From: Prillingera fragicola
Taxonomy: Eukaryota; Basidiomycota; Tremellomycetes; Trichosporonales; Trichosporonaceae
Assembly (NCBI GenBank): GCA_002335605.1
Contig: BEDY01000012.1
Location: forward strand, 124,001 to 188,000
Direction of reading: 5' to 3'
DNA: 64,000 nucleotides
The notes beneath the pieces were generated by a model. The model saw only the letters and a program-made list of their open reading frames with translations. It did no database searches and was not told the DNA's origin. Of this stretch, positions 45,332-55,550 are shown one piece after another. How positions within the stretch are numbered: position 1 is the first letter of the stretch; every line of letters begins with the position of its first letter. A program made the translations under genes and the position numbers.

Positions 45332-46291
45332 TGTGCGTGTTTTCGTGCAGGTTGTCGACTGAGTGCGGGTGCGTGTGGGCGTGAATGAAGGAGCAAGCGC
45401 AGTGGGGATTGACCGCCGTCGAGGTGGCAGCTAATATATGCATCGAAGGGGAGGCGTCAATGACTCGTCAATGACCACACGGCACTACGTCGCATCATGG
45501 ACCGGGGTTGTGTTGGTCATTCGGGTCGTAAGACTACGAAGTGTCCTTTGCCCGACCATCTGTGTGGCCACGCCCCCGATCGACATCTGACGTGAAGCTT
45601 CGGTAAGCGATGAGCTCAGCGACTCCGTGGTCAATGACATGTGCATCAGGCTTGTGGGGTTGGGGAGAGAGACGTGTGCGTGCACTGCAGGTGATGTGGG
45701 ACGCGACACACACACTCGTTGTCTGGCACAACGGCAGAAACAATGTGGAACTCAGTCACTTCCGCTTGTACTCACCTCCATGTATTCTCATCGTAAGAGC
45801 ACCAAGTATACGTATGTAAGTCGTGCCATTCCTTCTGGGGGCCACTGAAAGCTGAAACGTGTCGTACGTGTCCGCGCAGGCCTGAGACTTATGAATGTGA
45901 GTCACTTGCCGCCAGCGGCCAGCCATTCGCACTCGCTGTCACATGCTGCGGTCTGATACCCTTTCATTTCGGGCTGCTTCGGTTTCCCCATGCTGTATTG
46001 AAGGGAGAGACTGGCTTCAAGATCAGGCTCTTGAGCGTACGTTGTCATGGTCTCGTCGTTGGCAAACAGCGAAGTGGATAGATGCGTCCGTTCACTGACT
46101 CCTCACTGGCAGGAGCCACAACAGCCCGGCTGTCACGACATCGTTAAGGTCAACAATACCTGCTCTCGATGCAACCACATTATTTTCCTTTCAACAGCAA
46201 GCAAGACTCCAATCATACTCACATGGTGTTCACGCAGCTTGTCATCTTGGTCAATTTTTCGCTTCCAAGTCTGCCTTGCATTCATTCCTCC
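45332..46291. other. Intergenic region
   Basis: 960 bp, no firm gene. A 5' in-frame ATG at 46169 could extend the next gene by 41 codons. Confidence 0.4.
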
Positions 46292-46600
46292 ATGTCATCG
46301 CCGTCTCACAGTGCTCCGCCCCCAGTGGAACGCCCTGAGGACCCACACACTGTAAGTATTTTCTCGCATTTGGAGAAGAATACTGAGGCCCCTTAGCATG
46401 GCTGGGATTTGTATCTTGGCCGCGTGAAACCGCCGACTACAACGGAAACCATTCACGATGCTCGAAAGGAGAACAGCACTTGGCCGGCTACCGTCTCGCT
46501 GGACCAGGCGCCACCTCTGGCAGAAGATAATGAAATAAATGAATTAATAATAATTCACAGTAGGCACGCGGGTTGTGGTGTGAAGCCAGGCACGGCCTGA
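46292..46600 (+). CDS. Hypothetical small protein, 87 residues, two exons
   Basis: Exon 1 is 46292-46351 (MSSPSHSAPPPVERPEDPHT). A 45-nt intron follows (GTAAGT...CCCCTTAG), then exon 2 from 46397 to the stop at 46598-46600. The join is phase 0. Exon 2 reads HGWDLYLGRVKPPTTTETIHD, NSTWPATVSLDQAPPLAED and NEINELIIIHSRHAG, which is convincingly protein-like. The alternative start at 46169 would add a hydrophobic stretch (MVFTQLVILVNFSLP) that could be a signal anchor. No family recognised. Confidence 0.6.
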
Positions 46601-46775
46601 AGCACGCCTAGTAAACAAGGACGGACAAATGCTTACGTAATATTCTTTCCTTACTGCACAGCCTGGCAGGAGAGTGTGGTGTCATGGTGTCATCATCCTC
46701 ATCATCATCACTCACCTCGTCTTCATTCTCGGTCCCTTGTAATCCACCTTTTACTCACAAACAAAGGCAGCAGGG

Positions 46776-49537
46776 ATGACTCTGAGAGGAGCGTCAGGCA
46801 AGTTCAACCTCCCGTCATTTGGGAGGAAGAGCAACAAGTCTCAAGACTATGACAACAGCAACAACTCGCCCGTACAATCACGCGTCACGTCCAGCTCGTA
46901 CGGCCCGCCTCACGTGAGCACAACAGGAGGCAGCGACTCGGGGTCACTCGCATCGCCTAGGACAGACACACACGGCGGTCCCGTAGGCGGTGGCAGCGGT
47001 GGGGGAGGCGGGTTCGGTCTCAGCCTGGGCGGAGGAGGCGGCGGCCATCACCGAGGAGGGGGAGGAGCAGGTGGCGTGGACGGCCTCGGACGCAAGATTG
47101 GCAAGAGCATTGCGCACACCAGCCTGCTTCCCGCGCTCGGAAACCAGGACCTCCGTGCCCTCCAGGAGTGAGTCTATCAGTGCACAGCGAGCAAGCAAGC
47201 GCAGCTCACACATCACCAGCGTCATCAATACCGAAAAGGGCGTCGTAGGAGCTGCGGACAAGTTTGCTGTCGAAATGTCGCAGGCGGCGACAAAGCTGCC
47301 CGTGTACGGCGAGCAAGAGGGTCCAGACCTGCACGACGTGCTCGGACACTCGGCTACGCTGCTCAGCCAGCTGTCGAACGCGCTCAAGGTGTTTGGCGGG
47401 CACGAGGCGTCGATGCGCCAGTGCTTTAAGCGTATCCGTGAGCGCGAGGAGCAGCTCGACGAACTGCGCCGCCGTCGCCGCACGACCGGGCAAAAGGCCG
47501 ACACGGCCGAGCGCAAGCTGTCCAAGATGGGACCCGAGAACAAGCAGCTGTTCACCCAGACGGAGCTGCTCGAGAGCCTGCGCGGGCAGATGCGGCAGCT
47601 GGACTCTGACATTGTCAACGAAGAGTCCAAGCTCGGCGACTTTAAGCGACAGTGAGTACTTTTATCATACGTGGAGCTGACAAAACCCAGGTCGGTCAAG
47701 GAGGCAATGTCGTTCAAGTTTGGCGGTCTCGAGGAGCTCGGCGAGAAAATGTGCATTATCGGCGAGTTGGGCAAGCTGCTGCTCGAGGAGATTCCCCTCG
47801 AGGAGACGCCTCCTGGATACGGCCGTGCGCCGTACAATTCGTTTGACCGCACCGAGAACACGATGGCCGAGGCCAAGAAATGCGTACGTCTTAAGCGAAG
47901 ACGCGTTGTGCTGACATTAGCTCGCGACTGTGCAGTTCCATGCTGGGTCCGCCGAGCCCAAGCCGCCTGGTCTACCCGGAATAGCCGCTTCAGATGCTCT
48001 CCGCCCACCGTCGCTCCCGGGTAACAACTCACACCTCGAGTCGCCTCGCCACTCGGCGCTCGTTGCAGAAGAGTACGGCGAGTACCCGCGCGATGTCGGA
48101 TCGTCTTCGCCCCCGGCTTCCAGGCCGTCGCAGCTGCCCGCGCTCGACCACTCGACGTACCAGCGCCATCAGGACAACCTCAATCCGCAGAACGGCCGCT
48201 ATTCGGAGTTTGGTGCCGACTCCGCCCCGCAGACCAACTACGAACCTGTCCCTCCCAACAACTCGGACTGGCGCGGTCCCGATGCGGCCGATCTCGACGC
48301 CGCGCACGCGTACGAGTATCAGCAGCAGCGCGAGATGGACGAGGCAGCTGCGGCCGCCGCGGCTGCTGAGCCGGTGCCTGCCGCATCCGAGCAACAGGAG
48401 GGCGGCTGGCAGCCGCTCAAGGTCGCGCGCGACTCACAACCTGCCGCATCGCGAGCCCCGCCCTCGGCGTTCACTCTTCACGATGGACCTCCCGCCGACT
48501 CGCTCTATGGCCGCGACCAGGGCGCACGTCTCACTGTGAATCAGGATGCATTCGCTCCCCTCTCCGAGTCCTTCCTCTCCCCCGACGACGTCCCTCCTGT
48601 CCCTGGCCAGCGCGCCGAGTCAGCCACTGGCTACTTTACGCCCGACGATGGAGAGCGCGACGACGCACCTACGCCAACCATACCGCAGGTCACGTCTGGC
48701 ATCGTCAACATTCCCGCCGCCACAGAGCCGACAGCATACCACAAGAACCGCACGTCGTCACCCCTTCCGGCTGAGGCGGCCGCCGCAGCTCTCGCGTACG
48801 ACATGGGCTCGAGCCCCGAAAACACTCCGCCAATGGTCAGCATTCCAGCCGTCCCATCAGCCCCCGAAGTCCCAGTCGCGTCCTACAAGCCGCCGACGCC
48901 TCCGTCCCTGGCACCGCCTGGGGCACTCGAGCCAGCAGCTCCACGCCCAATGTCCGGCTACGTACCGCCCGTGGCACCCCCCGTACCCAGCGACGACCAC
49001 GAGGACGCCTACGTCACCGAGCCCGTAAACATTGGTCGGGAGAGCTACTATCTCCCCACGCGTCGCGAGAGCGCTGAGCGCGATAGCTACATGTCGGAAG
49101 ACAACCGCGCCTCTATGGCTGCCTCGGAGCGCAGCTTTGGATCCACGGGCATGGTGTCCGCCGCAGCGTTCCGACGTCGCCAGGCCGCCGGCCGCAGCTC
49201 CATGGGCGTCATGAGCGACATGGGCGAGGACGACGAGGAGGAAACTCCGCCACGCCAGCACACACCGTCGAACGCCAACAGCAACTACCAGCTCCCTGGC
49301 GGTTATGCCCCGCCCGTCGCTAGTGGCAACTACATACCCCCACCCACGGGATACAGGGGCACCACGGAAAGCCCTGGCTCACCCCTTCGCCGTCTCCCCA
49401 AGCCGCCGTCCGTTGCGCCAGCGCAGGTGCCGAGGTCCCCCAGCCTGCACCAGGGCGAGGACGTGCTGCATGTCCCCAACGCTCCTATTCCCACTGGACC
49501 GCCGCCGGGGTATGACTATGGTGATGACCTGCGCTAA
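46776..49537 (+). CDS. PIL1: Eisosome core protein, Pil1/Lsp1 family, with long C-terminal extension
   Basis: BAR-domain protein that scaffolds eisosomes (plasma-membrane furrows). Four exons: 46776-about 47168, about 47219-47651, about 47691-47883 and about 47935-49537. The N-terminus is basic, with a Gly-rich stretch before IGKSIAHTSLLPALGNQDLRAL. The Pil1 domain follows: INTEKGVVGAADKFAVEMSQA, LSNALKVFGGHEASMRQCFK, TEAELLESLRGQMRQLD-like helices, and FGGLEELGEKMCIIGELGKLL. The first 350 residues fit Pil1 and Lsp1, which are about 340 long. The remaining 500 or so residues are Pro/Ser/Ala-rich, disordered and acidic, ending PPGYDYGDDLR. Such extensions occur in basidiomycete members but their role is unknown. 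Regulation in yeast is by Pkh kinases; the Ser-rich sites here are only candidates. Confidence 0.92.
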
Positions 49538-49915
49538 AGTATGCCGCGGAGGGGCAACGAATGGACCGAGCAAAGGAACGAGCAACGGGACAAGGTGGAG
49601 GCCATTAGAGTAACGTCGTAATCAATGCAATGACTGGCAACGTTTTTGGAGCTCGAGATCTGAAGCTACAAGGGGGGCAAGTCTATACGGTTTCTGCATC
49701 GGTAGCGTACGTACGATTACAGCTCCCTTCGAGCTCGTGACACCAACTTTCGTTTGTGTGTTTCTGCTCTTTCTCCTTTTTGTCGTCTGTTGGCTCGCAG
49801 TGGTATACACCTCCAGAGCTACTTTCGACGACTCTAGCCGGTGGCACGGGCGTCTGGCCCGCATTTCCCCGCCCACCCTCGCACAGTACGCACACAGCGG
49901 CGCGCGCGCACACGC
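49538..49915. other. Convergent spacer between PIL1 and SCAMP genes
   Basis: 378 bp with T-rich and CT-rich stretches around 49755-49790; probable 3' UTRs. No gene. Confidence 0.45.
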
Positions 49916-51055
49916 TTAGGTTCCACGGTTGGTAGCGCGGAACAGCTTGAACATGGTCGACAGGCCTGAGAACTCGCTCTTGGCGTTGGCAAAGTTGATG
50001 TCTGCGTTGTGGTTTTTAAAGTTCCATACGAGCTTGTAGAGGACCAAGCCGCCGACGAGCTGGAAGATCCATCCGACAGACGCAATGATGCCAAAGACGC
50101 CTGCAAGGATCCTGCCGTCTATGAAGAGACGGATCGTGTTGAACAGTCCCGCCGAGCCCGTGTATGGCGCGCCGATGACCATGTACAGGGCGAAGAGGAG
50201 GTGGAGGCCGCCAAAGACAAAGTAGGTGTAGAACAGGATTGCGGCGCCGCGCTTGTTGATCCTGCGCCAGCCAGTGTAGATGGGGTAGTACCAGAAGACA
50301 AACGAGAGAATCGTAATGAACACGAGGTAGCCGAGAGACGCCGAAAGTGACGAGCTGGAAATGTTAGTGGGTGTTTGCTTGGGTAGTCGCGCTCACATTC
50401 CGCCGCTGAAGCCGCCGATGACGAGACAGAGGCAGCCGACAAAGTTGAAGAGCAAGGTCAGCTCAAGCTCGAGCCAGTAGTAGTAGAGCATCTTGGCCTT
50501 CTTCTGGTGCTCGGTCGGGACAAAGTCGATGCTGTGGACGATGAGGGGCACGACTGTGATGTCAGCAGTGTGCGGTGCCAACTTGTGGGTGGCGAGGCAT
50601 CGGAGCGGGCCATAGTGGATGAATACAACAGCACCAGCTGTAAAACATCCAACTGCGCCACCGCAACCCCAGCAGCAACGACACCTCGACAACAGCTCCA
50701 CGACGCCCGCTCGGTCAAGTACTCACAAGGCGGCCAGTTGGGCTTGTACTGCGCAACCTCCTGCTCCCTCACGGCGAGATTCCTCTCCCGCTCCTCCAGT
50801 TCGCGCTGCTTGGCCTCCAGATCCCTAGCGCGACGATCGTGGTCTGCGACATAGGCGCCAATGTTTCCGATGCCCCCGCTCGGTGCTGCCTGCTGGTTTG
50901 AGCCGCCGACAGAGACGTCTTCGAGCGAAAAGGCAGACTCGTTGGGCCCGCTGAAGGGGTTGTTGTCCGCGAACGGGTTCGCGTCGAGGGGTTGGCCGTG
51001 GCCTGTCGTGTTAGTGGGATATCGTTTGGTGGCAAGGTGGAGGGGACGTACTCAT
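49916..51055 (-). CDS. SCAMP-family secretory carrier membrane protein
   Basis: Four-TM protein of post-Golgi recycling vesicles. The first coding exon is only 51052-51055 (ATGA). Exon 2 begins at 51002, giving MSHGQPLDANPFADNNPFSG with two NPF motifs that bind EH-domain proteins. A coiled coil follows (HDRRARDLEAKQRELEERE). The signature YKPNWPP comes next, then four hydrophobic segments: LTLLFNFVGCLCLVIGG, LVFITILSFVFWYYPIY, LFYTYFVFGGLHLLFALYM, and LAGVFGIIASVGWIFQL. The last exon ends at the stop 49916-49918 after FKLFRATNRGT. The intron after YKPNWPP is about 180 nt. Architecture and order match animal and plant SCAMPs. Confidence 0.92.
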
Positions 51056-51454
51056 TGTGGATGAGGGCGGCCGGGCTAGGTAGGTACAGAAGGGGTGGTG
51101 ACAGGTGACCGGAGTGGGTGTGATGGGGTCTCTGTGCTGTTGACGGTGCGCGTCTCTGAAGAAGACGGTTTGTTGTGAATGTGACAATGGGACATGTCGT
51201 CGTCGTCGTCGTCGTCGTCGAGCACAGCAACAGTGGCTGCGACGTGGGGAGCGACGGAGGCATTTTTGAGCCACGTGTAAATGTTTACGTAACAGGGTTC
51301 TTCAGCTTGGCAAGAGGGTCGACAACGAGTGCAATGGTGACGAGCACAATGCTACCCTCTCTCAGAGCAGCCCGACAACGCAGCAGACGTAGAGAGGAAT
51401 ACCATAGCCCAATTCATTTTACCATGCAGTTACAACCCTCAAACCGGCCCACAT
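51056..51454. other. SCAMP upstream region with (GTC)8 repeat
   Basis: 399 bp upstream of SCAMP and downstream of the hydrolase stop. It holds the trinucleotide repeat listed separately. No gene. Confidence 0.45.
51196..51220. repeat. (GTC)8 trinucleotide microsatellite
   Basis: Eight GTC units plus one G, about 140 bp upstream of the SCAMP start codon. Confidence 0.95.
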
Positions 51455-52559
51455 CTACTTGTCCACACTCAACCCATACCTCCAGAACCACTCGGCAGTC
51501 CACCGAACCATCTCCTCACTGACCACATGCCCCCTGTCCTCCTGCACGATGCGCTCCAGCACCTGGGCCTCCTTGGCGATCGCGTCCAGCTGGCGCTCAC
51601 CAGCGGAAATGGGCGAGATGGCATCCAGGCCGCCGTAGATGGCCAGAATCTTCTTGCCAGAGTACGTGCCCGGTGGTGTCGGTTCCTGAAAGTACTGGCG
51701 AATCTCGGGCGGACACCAAGCTGGCGGAGAGTAGGGCATGCTATCGGCGCGAGCGAGGAGGTTGGCGCCCAGGGCCTCGGAGGGGAGCGAGCCGATGAGG
51801 ACGCCAATGTTGATGCGTTTGTCTTCGCGCAGCATGCGCCATGCGACGTGGCCTGCGGTGTGTCAGCTGGAGTGGAGCATGGCCGAAAGCGACGTACCGC
51901 CCATGGAGAAGCCCGAGACCATGATTTCCTCGACGACGCGCTCGCTCTCTGGCCACAGGTAGGCGGGCAGCAGGTTGGCCACGTACTTGTTGTCCATGAC
52001 GCCGCCGGCTGATGTCAGCTTTCGTCCTCCCGGCCAGGCTTACAAATGTTGGTCGCGCTGTGGATCCTGCTCTGTCAGTTCTGGTCCCAGCAGCACAGGA
52101 CACGCAAACTCACAGCCGCATAGGGTTGTCGGTGAACGTGTTCTTCTCCCTGATCCTCCGCCTTTCGCCGTGGTTGCGCTGGTCCTGCCCGTCAGCCCCA
52201 TGATCAGTAGACACAAACGCACAAGCGTCGCAACGACAAGATCCCGCGTCCTGCGCCGCCCAGTCGTCTTCTCCAACGCGCGCATCTCGCCAATGAGCCC
52301 CGACGCCATGTGCTCCATCTCGCGGGCCTTGTTCGCCCAGCCGTGTGAGAGTATCTGCCGTCAGCTACCCTCCTAGCTGAACACGACGTACGAGAAGGGC
52401 CACAGGAAGAGTGCTGTCCTTCATTTCTTCCAAGCCCCAGACGTGAGCGTCGAGGTCGGCGAGGTGGACTGTGCGCTTTGAGGCTATTCCGTGCCCGAGG
52501 TCGAGGACTGGCCAGTCCATGACGTGAGCCTTGTCCATGGGTCCAACTTTTGGTGGCAT
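51455..52559 (-). CDS. Alpha/beta-hydrolase superfamily protein
   Basis: Serine hydrolase with unknown substrate. ATG 52559 opens MPPKVGPMDKAHVMDWP. VLSHGWANKAREMEHMA holds the oxyanion-region HG, and DQRNHGERR follows. The nucleophile elbow is GFSMGG (Ser in GxSxG), then HVAWRML, the acid in IYGGLDAISP and the base His in DRGHVVSEE, so the full triad is visible. Five to six short introns interrupt the N-terminal half; the last exon is about 51855-51455, ending WFWRYGLSVDK. The order and spacing fit the esterase/peptidase-S9-like hydrolases of fungi. An in-frame ATG at codon 8 is an alternative start. Confidence 0.8.
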
Positions 52560-53311
52560 CTTGGGTTGGCTAGGCGGGGGATCAGGTGAGCTCGAAAGCG
52601 ACAGAAGAGCGATGAGGATGTGAGAGCGGTGAGATATGAAGAAACAGCTGTGAAAGAGATTGATTGAGCCGCGGGTGGTCCGGTTGGATGGACGTTAACC
52701 GGCGGCGCATCGGAGGTGGCCGACGCCGAACTACAATGGTTAGTACCCAACCGCTGTTGCGTTTGCAACATCAGTAGTGAGCTCTAGACTTGGATCATGG
52801 GTGATGCTTAGCGGATGGATGATCACATCTGGAGGCCAGCGCATAACTCATGCGGCCTCGTTCACTCCACCCCAGACCTGTAAGCAACGCTTCGCCCAGT
52901 AGAAAGCTCTTAATGAGGGGTTAGCACCGCGGCAAAGTGGAAATCAGCAGGCGAAACTACACCAACTGCAATAGAGGCGAGCACGGCGGCAAAGCATAGT
53001 ATTGGTCGAGACTTTAAGCGCGTTGACGGCCGACAAAAGAACACAACGGCGTCTTCGGTGTTGTGCAGGACGCGCACTTGCACCAGCTCCCTGCCTGCAT
53101 ACCCCCAACACTATCTCCCAGGACCTCCTCTGTGTATTCTTTCGATGCACTGGGCCTTTCGTGGTGCTCTCATCATGTAGTGCATGTGTTCGCCCAGCCT
53201 CAACGACAGACGCCACCTGCCACTTGAGCTTTCGTACCTCCAATTTCTCGACCACCACTCCATCAGTTGTCCAATCCACCACTTCATCTCCATCCAACCC
53301 AACATCCAGCC
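52560..53311. other. Divergent promoter region
   Basis: 752 bp between the hydrolase start and the start of the 64-residue protein gene. No gene seen. Confidence 0.45.
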
Positions 53312-53609
53312 ATGCCATCCACTGACGGACTAGGTAATCCCTTGACACGAGTATACATCTGACGCCAGCCCCACCTCTGCGCAACGCCGTACGTCAACCT
53401 CAACCCACCTCCGCGGCGGCCCCAATCAACAACCCGTCCGCAAGCTGACGCTCTAGACCGAGAAAGAAATCATAAAGACGTACGGCGGCTGGACAAACTT
53501 TTGCCTCACCTACGGCCTCAAGCCCACCAACGCGGACGAGAATGACGAGGCGATTGCGATCCTGCGAAAGATGGCCGAGGAGAGTTTGCGCAGGGTTGTG
53601 TCGCATTAG
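53312..53609 (+). CDS. Small conserved-looking protein, 64 residues, built from 22-, 20- and 153-nt exons
   Basis: Exons 53312-53333, 53369-53388 and 53457-53609 total 195 nt and join in phase: MPSTDGLAPPLRNA, then TEKEIIKTYGGWTNFCLTYG, LKPTNADENDEAIAILRKMA and EESLRRVVSH. Introns are 35 nt (ends CTGACGCCAG) and 68 nt (ends CTGACGCTCTAG). The YGGWTNFxLxYGLKP segment resembles a short motif I recall from small uncharacterised fungal proteins, but I cannot name a family. Too short and too split to be seen as one open frame. Its stop overlaps the stop of a possible minus-strand gene by three bases. Confidence 0.7.
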
Positions 53610-53990
53610 CCCGTCCTGCTGTGAGGACGTTCCGCTGTCAGAAGAGCAGGGGATGTAGTGGGTAAGAGTGGGTCGTTCGGCTCCTTGAGGCCGAGACTCG
53701 CAGAGGAACCGTAGCTGTAGCTGGATGCCAGTACCTGCCAGTCAGCACGCACGTCCTCCTGCTGCAGCAATAATGCCGAGTCCACCGATCCACCAAGCAG
53801 ACGATACATCGGCGACCTACAGAGCGGGGCCCATGTCCGCTCGCTGCTCAGCTGACCCCTTGCTTGTGACCGATGCCAGCGAGCACGGTTCCGATGCCCC
53901 GAGGCGTGCGGCAGAGGAGCAGGACGACATAGCTGCCGGCTATCCCGCCCTCCGATGCCGGTCTATTTCCCCACACTTCTCCACCCGACA
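53606..53990 (-). CDS. Possible small membrane protein, exon joins uncertain
   Basis: Read leftwards from ATG 53990: MSGGEVWGNRPASEGG, then a hydrophobic stretch IAGSYVVLLLCRTPRG. Further on is a second hydrophobic stretch, WWIGGLGIIAAAGG, in another frame. The last frame, SYSYGSSASLGLKEPNDPLL, ends at stop 53606-53608. These three pieces look like one two-pass protein separated by short introns, but the donor sites that would join them (GTCAGC, GTGCTG) are weak. Low certainty on splicing, moderate on the existence of a gene. Confidence 0.4.
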
Positions 53991-54108
53991 TGTTCCTGTT
54001 CCTCTCTTGCCTGTTAACAGCTCATTGTTTCCCAGCCCTTGCGTTGCTCCTCGGCGTTCAAGGGGACAGTAAGCCACAGCTGGCTTGCCGGTGGGCTGCT
54101 TGCGTACA

Positions 54109-54113
54109 TATAA
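54109..54113 (+). promoter_or_regulatory. TATAA element upstream of the butanediol-type dehydrogenase
   Basis: ACATATAACC 63-67 bp before ATG 54176. The position is reasonable for a TATA box with a short leader; not proven. Confidence 0.4.
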
Positions 54114-54175
54114 CCTCCCAGCTCCAGCCGACACACTCCCCCCACTTGTCTATCTCACCAACACAAAAAGCCCCA

Positions 54176-55255
54176 ATGACCCGCGACACCATGCGCGCAG
54201 CCCGGTTCCACGCCCGTGGCGACATTAGGATTGACGAGATCCCCGTCCCGACCCTCCAGCCGGGCACTGTCGCCATCGACGTAGCCTACTGCGGCATCTG
54301 CGGCAGCGACCTGCACGAGTACGTCGAGGGGCCGATCTTCATCCCCCCGCCTGGCTGCCACCACCCGCTGTCGGGCGAGTGTGCGCCGCTCACCATGGGC
54401 CACGAGTTTTCCGGCAAGGTCACGGCCCTCGGCCCCGGCGTGACTGACCTCACCGTCGGCGAATCTGTGGTTGTCGAGCCATACATTATCAACGACAAGG
54501 TCGACACGTCCGAGAAGAACAATGCCTACCACCTCTCAAAGGACATGAACTTTATCGGCCTCGGCGGCCGCGGCGGCGGCCTGTCGGAAAAGGTAGTCGT
54601 TCAGCGCCGCTGGGTCCACCCCGTCGGCGACATTCCCCTCGACCACGCAGCGCTCATCGAGCCCCTCTCCGTAGGCTACCACGCGTTTGAGCGCTCAGGC
54701 GCCAAAGCAGGCGACGTAGCGCTCATAACCGGCGCCGGCCCCATCGGCCTCCTCACGGCCGCAGTCCTCACCGCCGAGGGCATCACGGTGATAATCTCGG
54801 AACCCTCGGTGCTCCGCCGTGAAAAGGCCAAAGAAACCGGCGTGGCCAAGCACATTTTCGACCCGCGCGAGGTCGACGTCGTCGAGCAGGTCCGCGCACT
54901 CACGGGCGGGGCGGGCGCCGACGTCGCGTTCGAGTGTACCTCTGTGCAGCCCGCGTTTGACACCATCCTCGACGCGCTCCGCCCCCGCGGCGTCGTCGTG
55001 GTCATCTCCATCTGGGGCGTCAAGGGTGCGATCGACTTTCAAAAGGTCGTCCTCAAAGAGCTCGACGTGCGGGGGACCATTGCCTATGTTAACTGCCACC
55101 CGAAAGTGATCAAGCTCGTGCAGGACGGGAAAGTGGATTTGGAGCCGTTCATCACCGCGGTTATCGGGCTGGACGAGCTTATAACCGGTGGATTCGAGAC
55201 GTTGATCCACCGTAACGAGACGGCGGTCAAGATTCTCGTCGACCCGAGGAAATAG
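54176..55255 (+). CDS. BDH1: Zinc-type medium-chain dehydrogenase, (R,R)-butanediol dehydrogenase-like
   Basis: NAD(H)-dependent polyol/ketone reductase of the MDR superfamily. Intronless, 359 residues from ATG 54176 (AAAAGCCCCAATGACC). Catalytic zinc region: VAYCGICGSDLHEY, GHEFSGKV and the later EPLSVGYHAF. Rossmann motif: ITGAGPIGLLTA. FECTSVQPAFDTILDAL and VISIWGVKGAIDF follow the usual BDH order. The lobe that normally carries four structural-zinc cysteines (after VVVEPYI) has none here: INDKVDTSEKNNAYHLSKD. It therefore probably folds without structural zinc. It is the only intronless long gene in the window apart from the F-box-like gene. Substrate is uncertain (butanediol, acetoin, or another polyol). 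Confidence 0.85.
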   Translation: MTRDTMRAARFHARGDIRIDEIPVPTLQPGTVAIDVAYCGICGSDLHEYVEGPIFIPPPGCHHPLSGECAPLTMGHEFSGKVTALGPGVTDLTVGESVVVEPYIINDKVDTSEKNNAYHLSKDMNFIGLGGRGGGLSEKVVVQRRWVHPVGDIPLDHAALIEPLSVGYHAFERSGAKAGDVALITGAGPIGLLTAAVLTAEGITVIISEPSVLRREKAKETGVAKHIFDPREVDVVEQVRALTGGAGADVAFECTSVQPAFDTILDALRPRGVVVVISIWGVKGAIDFQKVVLKELDVRGTIAYVNCHPKVIKLVQDGKVDLEPFITAVIGLDELITGGFETLIHRNETAVKILVDPRK

Positions 55256-55550
55256 GCCCAGGCGAGGGGGTTGTCAGAAGTATCTAGCTGGAAATGTATC
55301 AATCGCTCTCACTCGACTGACGCACACCGCTGGAGCTCACTACGATGGACACAGGTGGCGCAGTATTAGGTGTTCATGTCACAATCTATTAAACATCTAC
55401 ACAATGTCCTTCATTGTCCACGCCTCTGTCAGGCGACCATGCCGCACAGGCTGGCCCCGCCCACGCAGTCGTCGTATTAAAGCCGCCGTAAAGACAGCCC
55501 TCACCCCGTTCTGGGTATGTAATGTCCAGCGTCCCAACGCCGCCCACTGC

